This document shows positions 1 through 8,901 of a stretch of DNA of 64,000 nucleotides, in pieces (positions within the stretch are counted from its first letter, which is position 1; every line of letters starts with the position of its first letter). Source of the DNA: UBA5794 sp964196275 (lineage in GTDB: Bacteria > Actinomycetota > Acidimicrobiia > Spongiisociales > UBA5794); contig CAXMSN010000114.1 of assembly GCA_964196275.1 (NCBI GenBank), forward strand, positions 1-64,000, read 5' to 3'. A program made the translations under genes and the position numbers. The notes beneath the pieces are model-generated. The model saw nothing but the letters and a program-made list of their open reading frames with translations, was not told the origin of the DNA and made no database searches.

Positions 1-442
1 CGCCGGCGCCGAGCACCGGGTGCATGAGTCCGGCGGATGTGTGGTCCAGACCGAGGACGTGGCCGATCTCATGGCGGAGCACGGTGACGAGATCCATAAG
101 AGGAGTCCCGCCAGCCGGATCACTCACCGACCATCCCCAGCCTGCGGCATCCTCGTCAACGGAGATAGCAGCTCCCGAGGTGCTGGCAAGTTCGAGGCCG
201 TCCAGAGCGGCCACCGTCACCGTCACGGCGGACAGGTCCGCACCGGGTACCACAACGAGCCAGTCAGAGACAGCCACAGCGACAGCCCCCGCGACTTGCT
301 CCGATGTCACCGCTACGGGAGCGGCGTCCTCGGGAGGGGCCGTGGTTGCAGTCACGAGGTCGAAGCCTGGCGCATTGGCGGTCGCGGGTGCCACACCCGG
401 CATGGAGACGAGAGAGACGAAGGTAACAAACGCCGCCACCAT
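1..442 (-). CDS. Secreted zinc metalloprotease, matrixin/serralysin-like (3' end outside window)
   Basis: The reading frame runs off the left edge, so the C-terminus is missing. A hydrophobic start (MVAAFVTFVSLVSMPGVAPA) ending in an Ala-rich stretch looks like a signal peptide. About 110 residues later comes HEIGHVLGLDH, the HExxHxxGxxH zinc site of metzincins, followed by GLMHP, which fits the Met-turn. It is therefore probably an exported zinc endopeptidase; its substrate is unknown. An upstream in-frame GTG at 517 is an alternative start and would add positively charged residues before the hydrophobic segment; neither start has a strong ribosome-binding site. The frame between the signal and the zinc site is Ala/Val/Asp-rich and matches nothing I recognise. 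Confidence 0.72.
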   Translation of the reverse strand, partial: MVAAFVTFVSLVSMPGVAPATANAPGFDLVTATTAPPEDAAPVAVTSEQVAGAVAVAVSDWLVVVPGADLSAVTVTVAALDGLELASTSGAAISVDEDAAGWGWSVSDPAGGTPLMDLVTVLRHEIGHVLGLDHTSAGLMHPVLGAG

Positions 443-635
443 GTGGACGAGGTGCGCGCGAGGCGGCGAATCTTCAATTGTTGGCGTCTTGCAAGCTCCC
501 GGTAAGGGAAAGGACACTACTCACTTGCGAAAGCCCGTGCACCCGACAAAGTGATGTCAGCAGATCCCGCTTCGGACAACGACAACTAAGACGAAGGTTT
601 GACACAAGCATCTCCAGCGAACTGGACGCGAGAAA

Positions 636-665
636 ACCCTTGGTATCTGTAGTAACACCAAGGGT
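636..665 (-). terminator. Rho-independent terminator after the initiator tRNA
   Basis: Perfect 9-bp arms ACCCTTGGT (636-644) and ACCAAGGGT (657-665) with a 12-nt loop. On the minus strand the stem is followed by TTTTCT. It starts 9 bp after the tRNA 3' end and fits a tRNA terminator. Confidence 0.8.
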
Positions 666-673
666 CTTCTTCG

Positions 674-747
<74 letters not shown>

Positions 748-793
748 TCGTTGTGGAAATGGGAGTATACGAGTCGACGTTGAGTAGCGACCG

Positions 794-1120
794 CTACTTC
801 GAAGGCAAGGATTCAGCGATGCCAACGCCCGTGCCCACCCACCGCAGAAGGTCGTCATCCTCGGCTATCGCCGCGGCCTCGACCAATAACCAGCCTCGCA
901 TCGTCTTGCCAGACATCTCGAAGGGTCGCACCCCTGGTTCGGCGAGCAGCACCTCAGCTTCGTCACCGGCCCTGACCATCAGTTCTGAGTCGGACACTCC
1001 GACGGCCATGTTGCCGTGGATCATGAACGCGATCCCGCCGAACATCTTCTTCTCGGACGTGCCTGGCTGGTCCGACAGCCCTTCCCTGATGCGTTGAGCG
1101 AGATGTTCATCGAATGCCAC
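794..1120 (-). CDS. TfoX/Sxy N-terminal domain family protein
   Basis: 108 residues matching the small TfoX-N fold alone, without the C-terminal helical domain of the Haemophilus competence regulator. The signature core is present near residues 20-50: SEKKMFGGIAFMIHGNMAVG, followed by a conserved basic/acidic strand region and the PFEMSGKTMRGW segment. Single-domain members are widespread in actinobacteria, and their role is not established; a link to competence should not be assumed. It is a stand-alone minus-strand gene between the initiator tRNA and the BASS transporter. Confidence 0.8.
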   Translation of the reverse strand: MAFDEHLAQRIREGLSDQPGTSEKKMFGGIAFMIHGNMAVGVSDSELMVRAGDEAEVLLAEPGVRPFEMSGKTMRGWLLVEAAAIAEDDDLLRWVGTGVGIAESLPSK

Positions 1121-1187
1121 GACTCGATGGTACGCACGTCGTCATGGCGCCGCACCATGACGGAAAGCACAGAGTCAGTACGAGGCG

Positions 1188-2099
1188 CTAATCGGCGGTC
1201 TCGTTGGCCACGACAGGCTGTCCGGTCCACTTCAGGGTCAGCGCCATTGCCATCGGATACATCACAACAACGAGGGCGATGATCCCGATCTCCGCACCCG
1301 TGTCAGGAAAGCTCGTGGCGGCGATGAGGAGCGTCAAGCCACCGTTTCGGATACCCGTGTGCAGAGAGAGAGTGCGCCGCGACGGCTCGTCAGACCCTCC
1401 CGCCACATAGCCCGAAACAAGCGCAACGGCGGTGATACCGATCCATACGACGAAGGTAAGCCAGCCCAGATCGACAAGTGGTGTCCCGTCAGCTCTGGCC
1501 ACGTCGACGGCATAGGCAAGGACGGCGATCGCCACGAGCGCGAGCGCAACGTTTGCGATCTTGGGTGCCACTCGTTCTGCGACGGCCTTTCGTGGTCTCC
1601 GAAACGACATGCCAAGAACGAGCGGTGCGAGTTGGAATATCAGAAGTGTCCGCAGTATCGCCCAGCCATCGACATCGACGGCGGCCTCAGAGGAGAACAT
1701 CAATGTCGTGACGATCGGAATCGACACGACCGACACCGCGGACAGAAGGAAGATCAAGGTCGTTGAGAACGCGAGGTCCCCATGAGCTCGCGCAGCCATT
1801 ATCGGGGCGTAGCCGGGAGCGCTCGCCAGCAACACGATAGCTATCACGGCAGCCGTCGGCAGGTCATCGAAGATACGTAGGGCCACCCAGGCGGCAGCGG
1901 GCACGATGATGATGTTCGCCACGACAGACAACAGGATCACCCGAGTGCGTCTGAAACTCTGCACGATCTCGGATGCCGACAGCTTCATGCCCATGGCCAG
2001 CATCGTCATCAGAATGTACGTCGAAAGCGTCACAGACTGAATTGCGCTCAGAAGGTCATCCACCACATGCACAATAAGCGGCACCGGGCAATGCAACAC
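1188..2099 (-). CDS. Bile acid:sodium symporter (BASS) family membrane protein
   Basis: 303 residues with about nine or ten hydrophobic segments and little else. The family-like features are the TM2 region with GMKLSASEIVQSFRR, the ALRIFDDLP/LASAPGYAPIMAARAHGD stretch (discontinuous helix and substrate/Na-site region) and a C-terminal half with LHTGIRNGGLTLLIAATSFP, the counterpart of the conserved GxxNxxLA-type motif. BASS proteins couple sodium to uptake of organic anions such as bile acids, pyruvate, pantothenate or keto acids; the substrate here cannot be told. The gene is transcribed divergently from the phospholipase D-like gene. The next gene downstream on the minus strand is the tfoX-like gene, about 70 bp away. 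Confidence 0.82.
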   Translation of the reverse strand: MLHCPVPLIVHVVDDLLSAIQSVTLSTYILMTMLAMGMKLSASEIVQSFRRTRVILLSVVANIIIVPAAAWVALRIFDDLPTAAVIAIVLLASAPGYAPIMAARAHGDLAFSTTLIFLLSAVSVVSIPIVTTLMFSSEAAVDVDGWAILRTLLIFQLAPLVLGMSFRRPRKAVAERVAPKIANVALALVAIAVLAYAVDVARADGTPLVDLGWLTFVVWIGITAVALVSGYVAGGSDEPSRRTLSLHTGIRNGGLTLLIAATSFPDTGAEIGIIALVVVMYPMAMALTLKWTGQPVVANETAD

Positions 2100-2172
2100 G
2101 TAGTACGACGTACATCTTGCTCGCAGGCTGGACGGGAGAACGCCACACCATCGAGGTGCTCTCTGTAGGCTC

Positions 2173-2207
2173 GATTGGAATCGCGAATCGAGAATTGCGA
2201 ACCGACG
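2173..2207. repeat. 7-nt tandem repeat tract (degenerate)
   Basis: Consecutive heptamers GATTGGA, ATCGCGA, ATCGAGA, ATTGCGA, ACCGACG. The unit differs from the GTCYGWN type seen elsewhere. It lies just before the preferred start of the phospholipase D-like gene, which supports this stretch being leader rather than coding. Confidence 0.45.
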
Positions 2208-2221
2208 GCGGAGACGATCGA

Positions 2222-3592
2222 TTGACCCAAGACCGCATCATGCCGCTAGACCGCCCCGTCGATGCGTTGGTTGCACGGCTGGCGCTCATCAACGACGCCA
2301 AAGATTCGATAGACGCCCAGTATTACCAATGGAACTCTGACGCAGTCGGGTATGCGTTCCTCAGCAGCTTGATCGCGGCGGCTGATCGAGGAGTCTCTGT
2401 CAGACTTCTCGTCGACGACATGAAGCTCCGCAGTCGTTCAAAGAGAATCGCCAGCCAGTGCCTACATCCGAATCTGGATATCCGCGTGTTCAATCCGTGG
2501 ACAAGTCGGTCCGGTCCAGCCATGCAGGCGCTCGAGTTCGTCCGCCGCTTCAGGAAACTCGATCACCGAATGCACAACAAGTTGCTCGTGACGGATGGAG
2601 AGCAGGCCATCTTCGGCGGCAGGAACATAGGGGCGGAGCACTTTGGGCTCAACGACGATTTCAACGTCGTGGACTTCGACGTGCTGCTCAGCGGTGCATC
2701 GGTCGTCGATCTTTCGGCTGTGTTCGACGACTACTGGAACAGCTCAAGTGCAGTCCCGGGGTCGACACTCGATAGCACTGTCTCGGAGAGTGACCTGGAC
2801 GCTGTTCGTGTCATGGTCGCTGAGGAGCTGCGCGTAGGGGAACCTGACCTCGCAGCCTTTCGTGAGGAAGAGGCCCGGTGGAATAAGACCATGGCGACGA
2901 ATATCAGGGGGCTGGCGGACGGTGCCGTTCACGTGATCGCCGATACACCCAGTGTCTCGGGCACGGCGGAGAGGACCCAGGTCATCTCCGTACTGCGACG
3001 GTTGGCCGGAAGCGCGACGAAGGATCTCGTCATCGTCACACCGTTCTTCGTTCCGAGCGACGCTGACATCCAGGCATACGAGGAGATCGTTGCCCAAGGC
3101 GTGCGTGTGCGTCTCCTCACCAACTCGCTAGCGTCGAATCCAGGGACGATCTCCAACAGTGGATTCAAGAGACACCGGCTGGCGATCGTTCGTGCGGGCG
3201 TTGAACTCCACGAGCTCAGACCCGACGCTGCAGTCAAGCCGATGTGGGAAACACCACCCTGTGTTGGCCGTTACCTCGGCCTTCACGCAAAGATGTTCAT
3301 CATCGACCGTGAGACCATCTTCTTGGGTTCGGTCAATCTCGATCCGCGGTCGAAGTACGTCAACACCGAGATGGGTGTGCATATCCGAGACTCCACACTC
3401 GCCGAGGAGTGCGCAGACCGAGCACTCAGCCTGATGGTTCCCGAAAACGCCTGGACGGTCCGGATCGGCGCGGACGGCCGGCTTCGATGGTCGAGCGATC
3501 AGGGGGATCTTCGCAGACAGCCAGCTAGACGCGTCGGTCAACGAGTTGCCGACTGGATCTTTGGCCTGCTGCCTATACGGAACTACGTCTGA
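2222..3592 (+). CDS. Phospholipase D-superfamily protein (cardiolipin synthase-like)
   Basis: Two HKD motifs define the bilobed PLD fold: HNKLLVTDGEQAIFGGRNIG in the first half and HAKMFIIDRETIFLGSVNLD in the second, each as HxKx4D plus the following Gly-Asn segment. The opening DAQYYQW box is like ClsC/YmdC proteins, so phosphatidyl transfer to make cardiolipin is the most likely role; a plain phospholipase or nuclease is possible. No signal peptide or TM helix is visible. The frame is open back to 2117, but residues from there to 2207 come from a 7-nt repeat tract. I prefer TTG at 2222, with GGAG about 9 bp upstream, or ATG at 2240. It ends 74 bp before a small membrane protein gene. Confidence 0.82.
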   Translation: MTQDRIMPLDRPVDALVARLALINDAKDSIDAQYYQWNSDAVGYAFLSSLIAAADRGVSVRLLVDDMKLRSRSKRIASQCLHPNLDIRVFNPWTSRSGPAMQALEFVRRFRKLDHRMHNKLLVTDGEQAIFGGRNIGAEHFGLNDDFNVVDFDVLLSGASVVDLSAVFDDYWNSSSAVPGSTLDSTVSESDLDAVRVMVAEELRVGEPDLAAFREEEARWNKTMATNIRGLADGAVHVIADTPSVSGTAERTQVISVLRRLAGSATKDLVIVTPFFVPSDADIQAYEEIVAQGVRVRLLTNSLASNPGTISNSGFKRHRLAIVRAGVELHELRPDAAVKPMWETPPCVGRYLGLHAKMFIIDRETIFLGSVNLDPRSKYVNTEMGVHIRDSTLAEECADRALSLMVPENAWTVRIGADGRLRWSSDQGDLRRQPARRVGQRVADWIFGLLPIRNYV

Positions 3593-3666
3593 CGCTGACC
3601 CATCGGTCAGATCGGAAGTGACTTCGTGCCCAATCTGGTTGGCCGCAGACGTGACACAATCGCCAC

Positions 3667-3954
3667 ATGGGCTGCATATTTGTCATCCTGCTCTTCGCAA
3701 GCACACGTGGCGCCATCGTCTTGTGGTGGCTCGTCGACGCCGATCGATGGCGATCAGCATTCGAGAGTGCGTGGATTCCCGTGCTCGGCTTCTTCTTCCT
3801 GCCGGCGACAACTCTTGTCTATGTGATGGTGGCAGCAACCGGCAACGTCTCTAGATACGACCTGATCTGGATCAGGCTGGCGTTCCTCGGGGACATGGCT
3901 ACGCATGCCAACCATTTCCGCCACTGGCGTCGCAGTAGCGCTCTCGCTTCGTAA
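3667..3954 (+). CDS. Small integral membrane protein
   Basis: 95 residues with three hydrophobic segments (roughly 3-22, 35-57 and a weaker one near 62-76). The motif ADRWRSAFESAWIPVLGFFFLPATTLVYVMV, split here as ADRWRSAF then LGFFFLPATT, recurs in small actinobacterial membrane proteins of unknown function. Its basic C-terminus probably faces the cytosol. No partner gene is evident. Confidence 0.6.
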   Translation: MGCIFVILLFASTRGAIVLWWLVDADRWRSAFESAWIPVLGFFFLPATTLVYVMVAATGNVSRYDLIWIRLAFLGDMATHANHFRHWRRSSALAS

Positions 3955-4005
3955 ATTCTCTCAGCTGAAGCTCGACAATTCAACGAGAGAAGGGTGGCAA
4001 GCATC

Positions 4006-4218
4006 ATGAAGATTTCAGACTCAGTCTTCGCACGAAAGTTCGCTCCGGTCTTGCTGGCGGTGACGTTGACTTCCAATGCAACCGCGTGTGACTTCGGTGA
4101 CGACGTTGATGACACCGAGCAAGAACTACAAGACGAGGCAGACCCGAAGGAACAAGATCTCGAAGACAAGGCCGACGAGACAGAGGAAGACCTCAGACAC
4201 GGAGAGGTCGAGGAATAG
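4006..4218 (+). CDS. Small acidic secreted protein, possible lipoprotein
   Basis: 70 residues from ATG 4006, preceded by GAGAAGGG at 3986-3993; an in-frame GTG at 3994 is too close to that site to be the start. The N-terminus (MKISDSVFARKFAPVLLAV) is a short signal peptide ending in NATAC, a weak lipobox. The mature part is almost all Glu/Asp/Lys with a repeating pattern (DDTEQELQDEADPKEQDLED, then KADETEEDLRHGE), likely a highly charged helix. The function is unknown; it stands tail to tail with the UPF0182 gene, whose stop lies 2 bp away. Confidence 0.6.
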   Translation: MKISDSVFARKFAPVLLAVTLTSNATACDFGDDVDDTEQELQDEADPKEQDLEDKADETEEDLRHGEVEE

Positions 4219-4220
4219 AC

Positions 4221-7106
4221 CTATCCGGTGAAGCTGGCGGTTTCGCCCGTGATCTCCTCGGCAGCATCTGCGATGATCTGGTTGGCCGCTTCGATGTAAC
4301 CTCTCGCCTCGTCGACCTTGGCTTGGTATCCGGCAAGGTCCCCGGACCGAAGCGCGAGATCCGCTTGCTCCAGCGCCACTTCCGCCCTGGCCAGGAGCAC
4401 CGCAACCTGTTCCTCGATCGTGCCATCGGGTGGTGTCACATCGCCGCCGCCCGTGTCGCCGCCGCCCACGTCAGAGCCGAACAGCTGGAAGAGCACCGCG
4501 TCAAGAGAGTCTGCGATCTCGATACGCGAGTTGTACGAGGCGACGACCCGTTTGAACTGAGGGATACCACCCGATGCGGTATCGGCCGCCAGGTATATCG
4601 GTTGCACATACAGGAGCGAGTCTTCGATCGGAACGACAAGCAGATTGCCCTTGACGACATCTGAGCCCACCTGTCCGAGCAGCGTGAACTCGGACGAAAC
4701 GCGAGGGTCCTGCTCGATGAAGTCTCCGACCTGACCCGGGCCATCGATCTGTCGATCCTCAGGCATCGTGTACTCGATGATCTTGCCGTAGTCCTCGACG
4801 AGGCCGCTCTTGGCCACCATGAACGCGGACATGTTCGGCCGGCCCGCAGGGGTGAAGGGCTGCATGAGCAGGAAGGACAGACTCTCCTCGTCAGGCAGCT
4901 CCATCAAGAGGTAGTACGGGAGCATCGGGTCGGTCTGAAACACGCCCCGGAGCTGCGGATACGGGCTCGTCGAAGGGTCACGGGCGATCTGCCATGGATC
5001 CTCGACCTTGAAGAGTTCAACAGGATCCGTCATGTGATACAACGTGTACACGTCGGTCTGGATGCGGAACAGGTCCTCGGGATACCGCACGTGGTCGACG
5101 AGTTCCTCAGGGAACTGGTCTCTCGCCTTGAACAGGCCGGGGAAGATGGCCATGTTCGTCTGGATGATCGGATCCGTTGGGTCGATGACGTACATGTCAA
5201 CAGTGCCGTCGTACGCGTCGATCACAGCCTTGACGGAGTTGCGGATGTAGTTGAGCCGCCGTGGGAGGTCGGCACCAACGTTGAGGCGCGTTGTGAGTGC
5301 GACCTCTGAATACGGGTACCGGTCGGTGACCGTGTAGAGGTCCATCATCCACACCAGCCTGCCGTCTGCCACAACGAGGTATGGGTCGTTGTCGATGTTC
5401 AGGAACGGAGCCATCTTCTTGATGCGAGTCTTGATGTTCCGTGCGATCATCACCCGGCTGTCAGCGTCGACCTGGCCAGAGATTAGCGTGTTGAGGTCGC
5501 CGAATCGAAGCGCCCATGCGGTTCGTTGGGCAAATCCACCGAGAGCGACACCGCCGATGCCGTCGTACGAGTTCGTCTGTGTGCCGGCCGCGTCACCTGA
5601 CCCAGTGGGAATGTCGATCTCCCCTTCCTTCGATCCTGCGATGAGGAAGTCCTCATGCGAATCGTCCGAGAAATAGACACGTGGTTGTTCCACGTCGAGA
5701 CCCGAATCACCGGAATTGTTCACGGGCGGTATGTCCTGAAGCAGGAAGTCAGGCAGACCATCGGAGGTGACCCCGTTCGCCGGGCTCAGCACCGCACCCA
5801 GACCGTGCGTGTACACGAGTCGCTCGTTCACCCAACCGCTACCGGGGATCCGATTCTCATCCAATCCTCTGGTCGACATCATGACCTGTGTGAGTTCGCC
5901 ATTGATCACGTACCTGTCGACATCCACATCCGCAAAGTCGTAGTACGTCTTGATGTTCTGCAACTCCGGATACGTCTGCGAAAGCACCCCTGGGTCCCAA
6001 AGTCGGATGTTGTCGATGGTCGGCCGATTCGCATCGATGACCGCGGCTGTCAGATTCGTAGACGCTGCAAAGTTGATCGACTCAACGTCACTGAGCCCGA
6101 ACGCAAGCCGAGTGAAGTCAAGATTGTGCTGAACGAACTCGGTCTCACGTTCGATCTCGTTCGGCTCGACCGAGAACCGCTGGACGACCGCAGGGTAGAT
6201 CCCTCCAACACCGATCGAAGTGACAAGCCAGATGCCAACAGCGACGAGCGGCAGGGACCATCCCTTGAACCAAACGTTGACAAGCAGGATGATCGCCGAC
6301 ACGACAGAAATGAAGATCAGCAGGTTCAGCGCAGGGATCTGGGCATTGACATCCGTGTACGACGCGCCGAACACCTGGCCCCTGGGCGAATACAGAAGTT
6401 CCCACTTGTCGAACACGTAGCCGATGGCCTTGAGCAGGGCCACCATTGCCAGCAAGATCGAGATGTGGGCTTTGACACCCGGAGACGTTCGTTCGCCTGG
6501 CGTAACGATCTTGATTCCGCCGTTCAGGTAGTGCGCTGCGACTACCACAAGCGTCGCCACCAGCAACAGTTGGAAGAGCCACCCGAAAATGTCGCGATAC
6601 AACGGCAAGCCGAATACGTACCGAGAAATGTCGCTCTGGAAGATCGGATCCGCTACGCCCCAAGGAACCCCGTTCCTCCAGAAGAGCCAATCCTTCCACC
6701 AGGCAGCAGCGCCAAGACCGATGAGCAGCCCGAAGAACAGCGAGAAGGACGTCCGAACAGCGAACGCTCTCGGCTCAACCCAATCCTGGAACCTCTCGAG
6801 CAGTTCCTCATCCGGTCCGGCTGGCACAAGGCTGAGCCTCGGCGAGATCCGATCAACGACCCACAGGTTGATCCAGAAGACGAGCACAGACACCATCGTC
6901 GCACCGAGAACCAACCACACCTTGGTGAACGTCAGCGTCGTCCAGATCTCCGACGCATCCATCTCTGAGTACCAGAGGTAGTCCGTCCAGAGCGTTGATC
7001 CCCATCTGGCGGCGAGCAAGACCAAGAAGGCACTCGAGATCGCGATCGTGATGACGCGCCTGAAGCCAGACGACCTGCGAGGTGAAATGGGTTCTCTGTT
7101 GATCAC
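4221..7106 (-). CDS. UPF0182 family large membrane protein
   Basis: 961 residues, the usual size for this family of actinobacteria and cyanobacteria. The N-terminal third holds about seven TM helices (residues ~15-330), starting with RWGSTLWTDYLWYSEMDASE, a recognisable UPF0182 opening. The rest is a long extracytoplasmic domain with conserved blocks (NIRLWDPGVLSQTYPELQNI, YTHGLGAVLSPANGV, LVWMMDLYTVTDRYPYSE). The C-terminal ~90 residues are a Thr/Gly/Asp-rich linker and a helical tail rich in Ala/Glu. The function is unknown across the family. The gene lies 40 bp downstream of the DivIVA-like gene on the same strand. Confidence 0.93.
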   Translation of the reverse strand: MINREPISPRRSSGFRRVITIAISSAFLVLLAARWGSTLWTDYLWYSEMDASEIWTTLTFTKVWLVLGATMVSVLVFWINLWVVDRISPRLSLVPAGPDEELLERFQDWVEPRAFAVRTSFSLFFGLLIGLGAAAWWKDWLFWRNGVPWGVADPIFQSDISRYVFGLPLYRDIFGWLFQLLLVATLVVVAAHYLNGGIKIVTPGERTSPGVKAHISILLAMVALLKAIGYVFDKWELLYSPRGQVFGASYTDVNAQIPALNLLIFISVVSAIILLVNVWFKGWSLPLVAVGIWLVTSIGVGGIYPAVVQRFSVEPNEIERETEFVQHNLDFTRLAFGLSDVESINFAASTNLTAAVIDANRPTIDNIRLWDPGVLSQTYPELQNIKTYYDFADVDVDRYVINGELTQVMMSTRGLDENRIPGSGWVNERLVYTHGLGAVLSPANGVTSDGLPDFLLQDIPPVNNSGDSGLDVEQPRVYFSDDSHEDFLIAGSKEGEIDIPTGSGDAAGTQTNSYDGIGGVALGGFAQRTAWALRFGDLNTLISGQVDADSRVMIARNIKTRIKKMAPFLNIDNDPYLVVADGRLVWMMDLYTVTDRYPYSEVALTTRLNVGADLPRRLNYIRNSVKAVIDAYDGTVDMYVIDPTDPIIQTNMAIFPGLFKARDQFPEELVDHVRYPEDLFRIQTDVYTLYHMTDPVELFKVEDPWQIARDPSTSPYPQLRGVFQTDPMLPYYLLMELPDEESLSFLLMQPFTPAGRPNMSAFMVAKSGLVEDYGKIIEYTMPEDRQIDGPGQVGDFIEQDPRVSSEFTLLGQVGSDVVKGNLLVVPIEDSLLYVQPIYLAADTASGGIPQFKRVVASYNSRIEIADSLDAVLFQLFGSDVGGGDTGGGDVTPPDGTIEEQVAVLLARAEVALEQADLALRSGDLAGYQAKVDEARGYIEAANQIIADAAEEITGETASFTG

Positions 7107-7146
7107 GGGGTGATTCTATGGGAACCGCGGCGTTGCGCAGCCGTCG

Positions 7147-8859
7147 CTACGGGGTCAACGCGACAAGACGTCGCTCCGCCTCGTCGCTTCGCCAGGTTCG
7201 GAACACCTTGCTCGCTGCTGAGGCAACGGCCCTCGATCCCGAGCCAAGTCCTCGCTCATCATCGATCGCAGACGTCACCGCGTCCTGTAGATCCGAGGCG
7301 AACGCACTGCCTGAATCGGCTGCAGTATCGACGCCGAGCGAAGCGCCATACGCCTCAAACGACTCGCCGAAGCGATCTGTGAACCCTTCTTCGGGTATCC
7401 ACGTCTCATCCGTTCGCAGGGCCTCCAGAGTTTCGTTCTGGAGATCTACAAGCGACCGTTTCACTGCTTTGAGAGCAGCGTTCTGTGCAGCAAGCGGACC
7501 CGACGGCTTGGCTGCGGCATCCTGATCGGACGTGGTCGGTACCACGTCCGCTAATTGCGGAGAACCAGCATCATCCGCCTCAGGGGCGGAAGCGTTCGTT
7601 GGCTTTGGCTTTGGCTTCGGATTCGGATTCGGCTTGCTCGGTACGATGGGCTCGGATTGCGGCTCCGGTTCTGCGACGGGCTCCTCGTCCACCTCAGCGA
7701 CCTCTGCCACGACAGTAGGTTGTTCGGTGGTGTCATCGCGAAGCTTCGCAAAGAGAGAGCTGATCTCATCCGCGGAGCCATCTGCGCTGTCGTTCACGGG
7801 CTGTGTCACGACCTCTGGAGCGACCGGTTCTGGCTCCTTCACGGGCTCGACGGCGATGACTTCGCGTAGTGGTGGCGGGGCGATCACAGCAACCGTCGCG
7901 ACCTCTTCCTCCGTTGCGACCTCCTCCGCTGCAGCTTCCTTCGCTTTCGACATATTCGCCGAGCGGATCGCCTCGACATCTGCGACAAGCTCGTCCGTGT
8001 CGACCGGCTTGAGCACGACCACCTTCGACGGAGCAACGATCTTCACCGATCCGCTGTCGACCGAATGATGGGTGCGGGCATCAGGCTCCGGCTCAGGGAC
8101 GGGATCCGGTGTCTCGAGCGCTTGCCGCCTGGAGTCGATCTCTTCCTCGAGTTGACTGATCGACGTCCGCGTTGCTTCAAGTTCTGACAACAGCTCCGAC
8201 CGTCTGTCTTCAAGCGCACGAGCACGCTCCTGCGCTGCCTCAGCCTGCTTGTCGGCCGCGGCGAGGACACCATCACTCTCAGTCCGAGCTTCCTCGATGA
8301 TCGTGTCCGCATCGAGCCGTGCAACACGCAGAAGCTCTTCTTTGTCACGCTTGGCATCAGATGTGAGCCGCAGCGCGTCGCGCTCAGCCTCGGCACGCAT
8401 GAACAGCGACTCCTCTTGTGCTGTCTCAAGAACGGAGTGCGACTCGGCCTCTGCCGATGTCAGCATGGACGTTCCTTCGTTCCATGCTGCCGCACGCATC
8501 GATTGGGATTGCTCGGTCGCAACTTCCACGGCCACCGTGGACTCGCGCTCTGCATCGGCTCGCCACACCTCGGCATCCTTTGCCGCCCTGGTCCGGAGGC
8601 CTTCAGCCGCCGCACGGGCTGCCTCAAGCACCGCTCCGACCTCGCCACCGACGTTCTTGAGTTCGTTCGCCAGCGCTTCTGGATCGTCGATCCCTATCGC
8701 TAGCGCGGAAGCTTTCGCCTCAACGACGCGGGCGGAGAGATCCTCAAGTTGGGACGCAACACCATCAAGAAACGCATCGACCTCGGCGCGGTCGTATCCG
8801 CGCCGGATCATGTCGAAACGGCGCGCCCGTACCTGGTCCGGAGTCACATCATCGACCAT
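7147..8859 (-). CDS. DivIVA-domain coiled-coil protein
   Basis: 570 residues. The N-terminus VTPDQVRARRFDMIRRGYDR, followed by AEVDAFLD, is the DivIVA/Wag31-type membrane-curvature domain. Residues ~30-260 are a long Ala/Glu/Arg coiled coil. A low-complexity Pro/Glu/Asp region follows, including the Pro-Lys run NPNPKPKPKP. The C-terminal ~110 residues (AAQNAALKAVKRSLVDLQNE through EAERRLVALTP) may be a separate helical domain. Such proteins mark poles or septa and recruit cell-wall machinery in actinobacteria. The start is ATG at 8859 because the DivIVA motif begins right after it; an in-frame GTG at 8883 is possible. Confidence 0.85.
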   Translation of the reverse strand: MVDDVTPDQVRARRFDMIRRGYDRAEVDAFLDGVASQLEDLSARVVEAKASALAIGIDDPEALANELKNVGGEVGAVLEAARAAAEGLRTRAAKDAEVWRADAERESTVAVEVATEQSQSMRAAAWNEGTSMLTSAEAESHSVLETAQEESLFMRAEAERDALRLTSDAKRDKEELLRVARLDADTIIEEARTESDGVLAAADKQAEAAQERARALEDRRSELLSELEATRTSISQLEEEIDSRRQALETPDPVPEPEPDARTHHSVDSGSVKIVAPSKVVVLKPVDTDELVADVEAIRSANMSKAKEAAAEEVATEEEVATVAVIAPPPLREVIAVEPVKEPEPVAPEVVTQPVNDSADGSADEISSLFAKLRDDTTEQPTVVAEVAEVDEEPVAEPEPQSEPIVPSKPNPNPKPKPKPTNASAPEADDAGSPQLADVVPTTSDQDAAAKPSGPLAAQNAALKAVKRSLVDLQNETLEALRTDETWIPEEGFTDRFGESFEAYGASLGVDTAADSGSAFASDLQDAVTSAIDDERGLGSGSRAVASAASKVFRTWRSDEAERRLVALTP

Positions 8860-8901
8860 GGCGGAAAGCGTACCGGCAGGCACCCGCGTGTCCGCGGATT
8901 G

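Noticed and set aside
5655..6968. 437-codon plus-strand open frame opposite the UPF0182 gene
   Set aside because: Its product is rich in Arg/Asp/His/Gln without any domain, as expected for the antisense of a membrane-protein gene. The minus-strand protein matches a full family.
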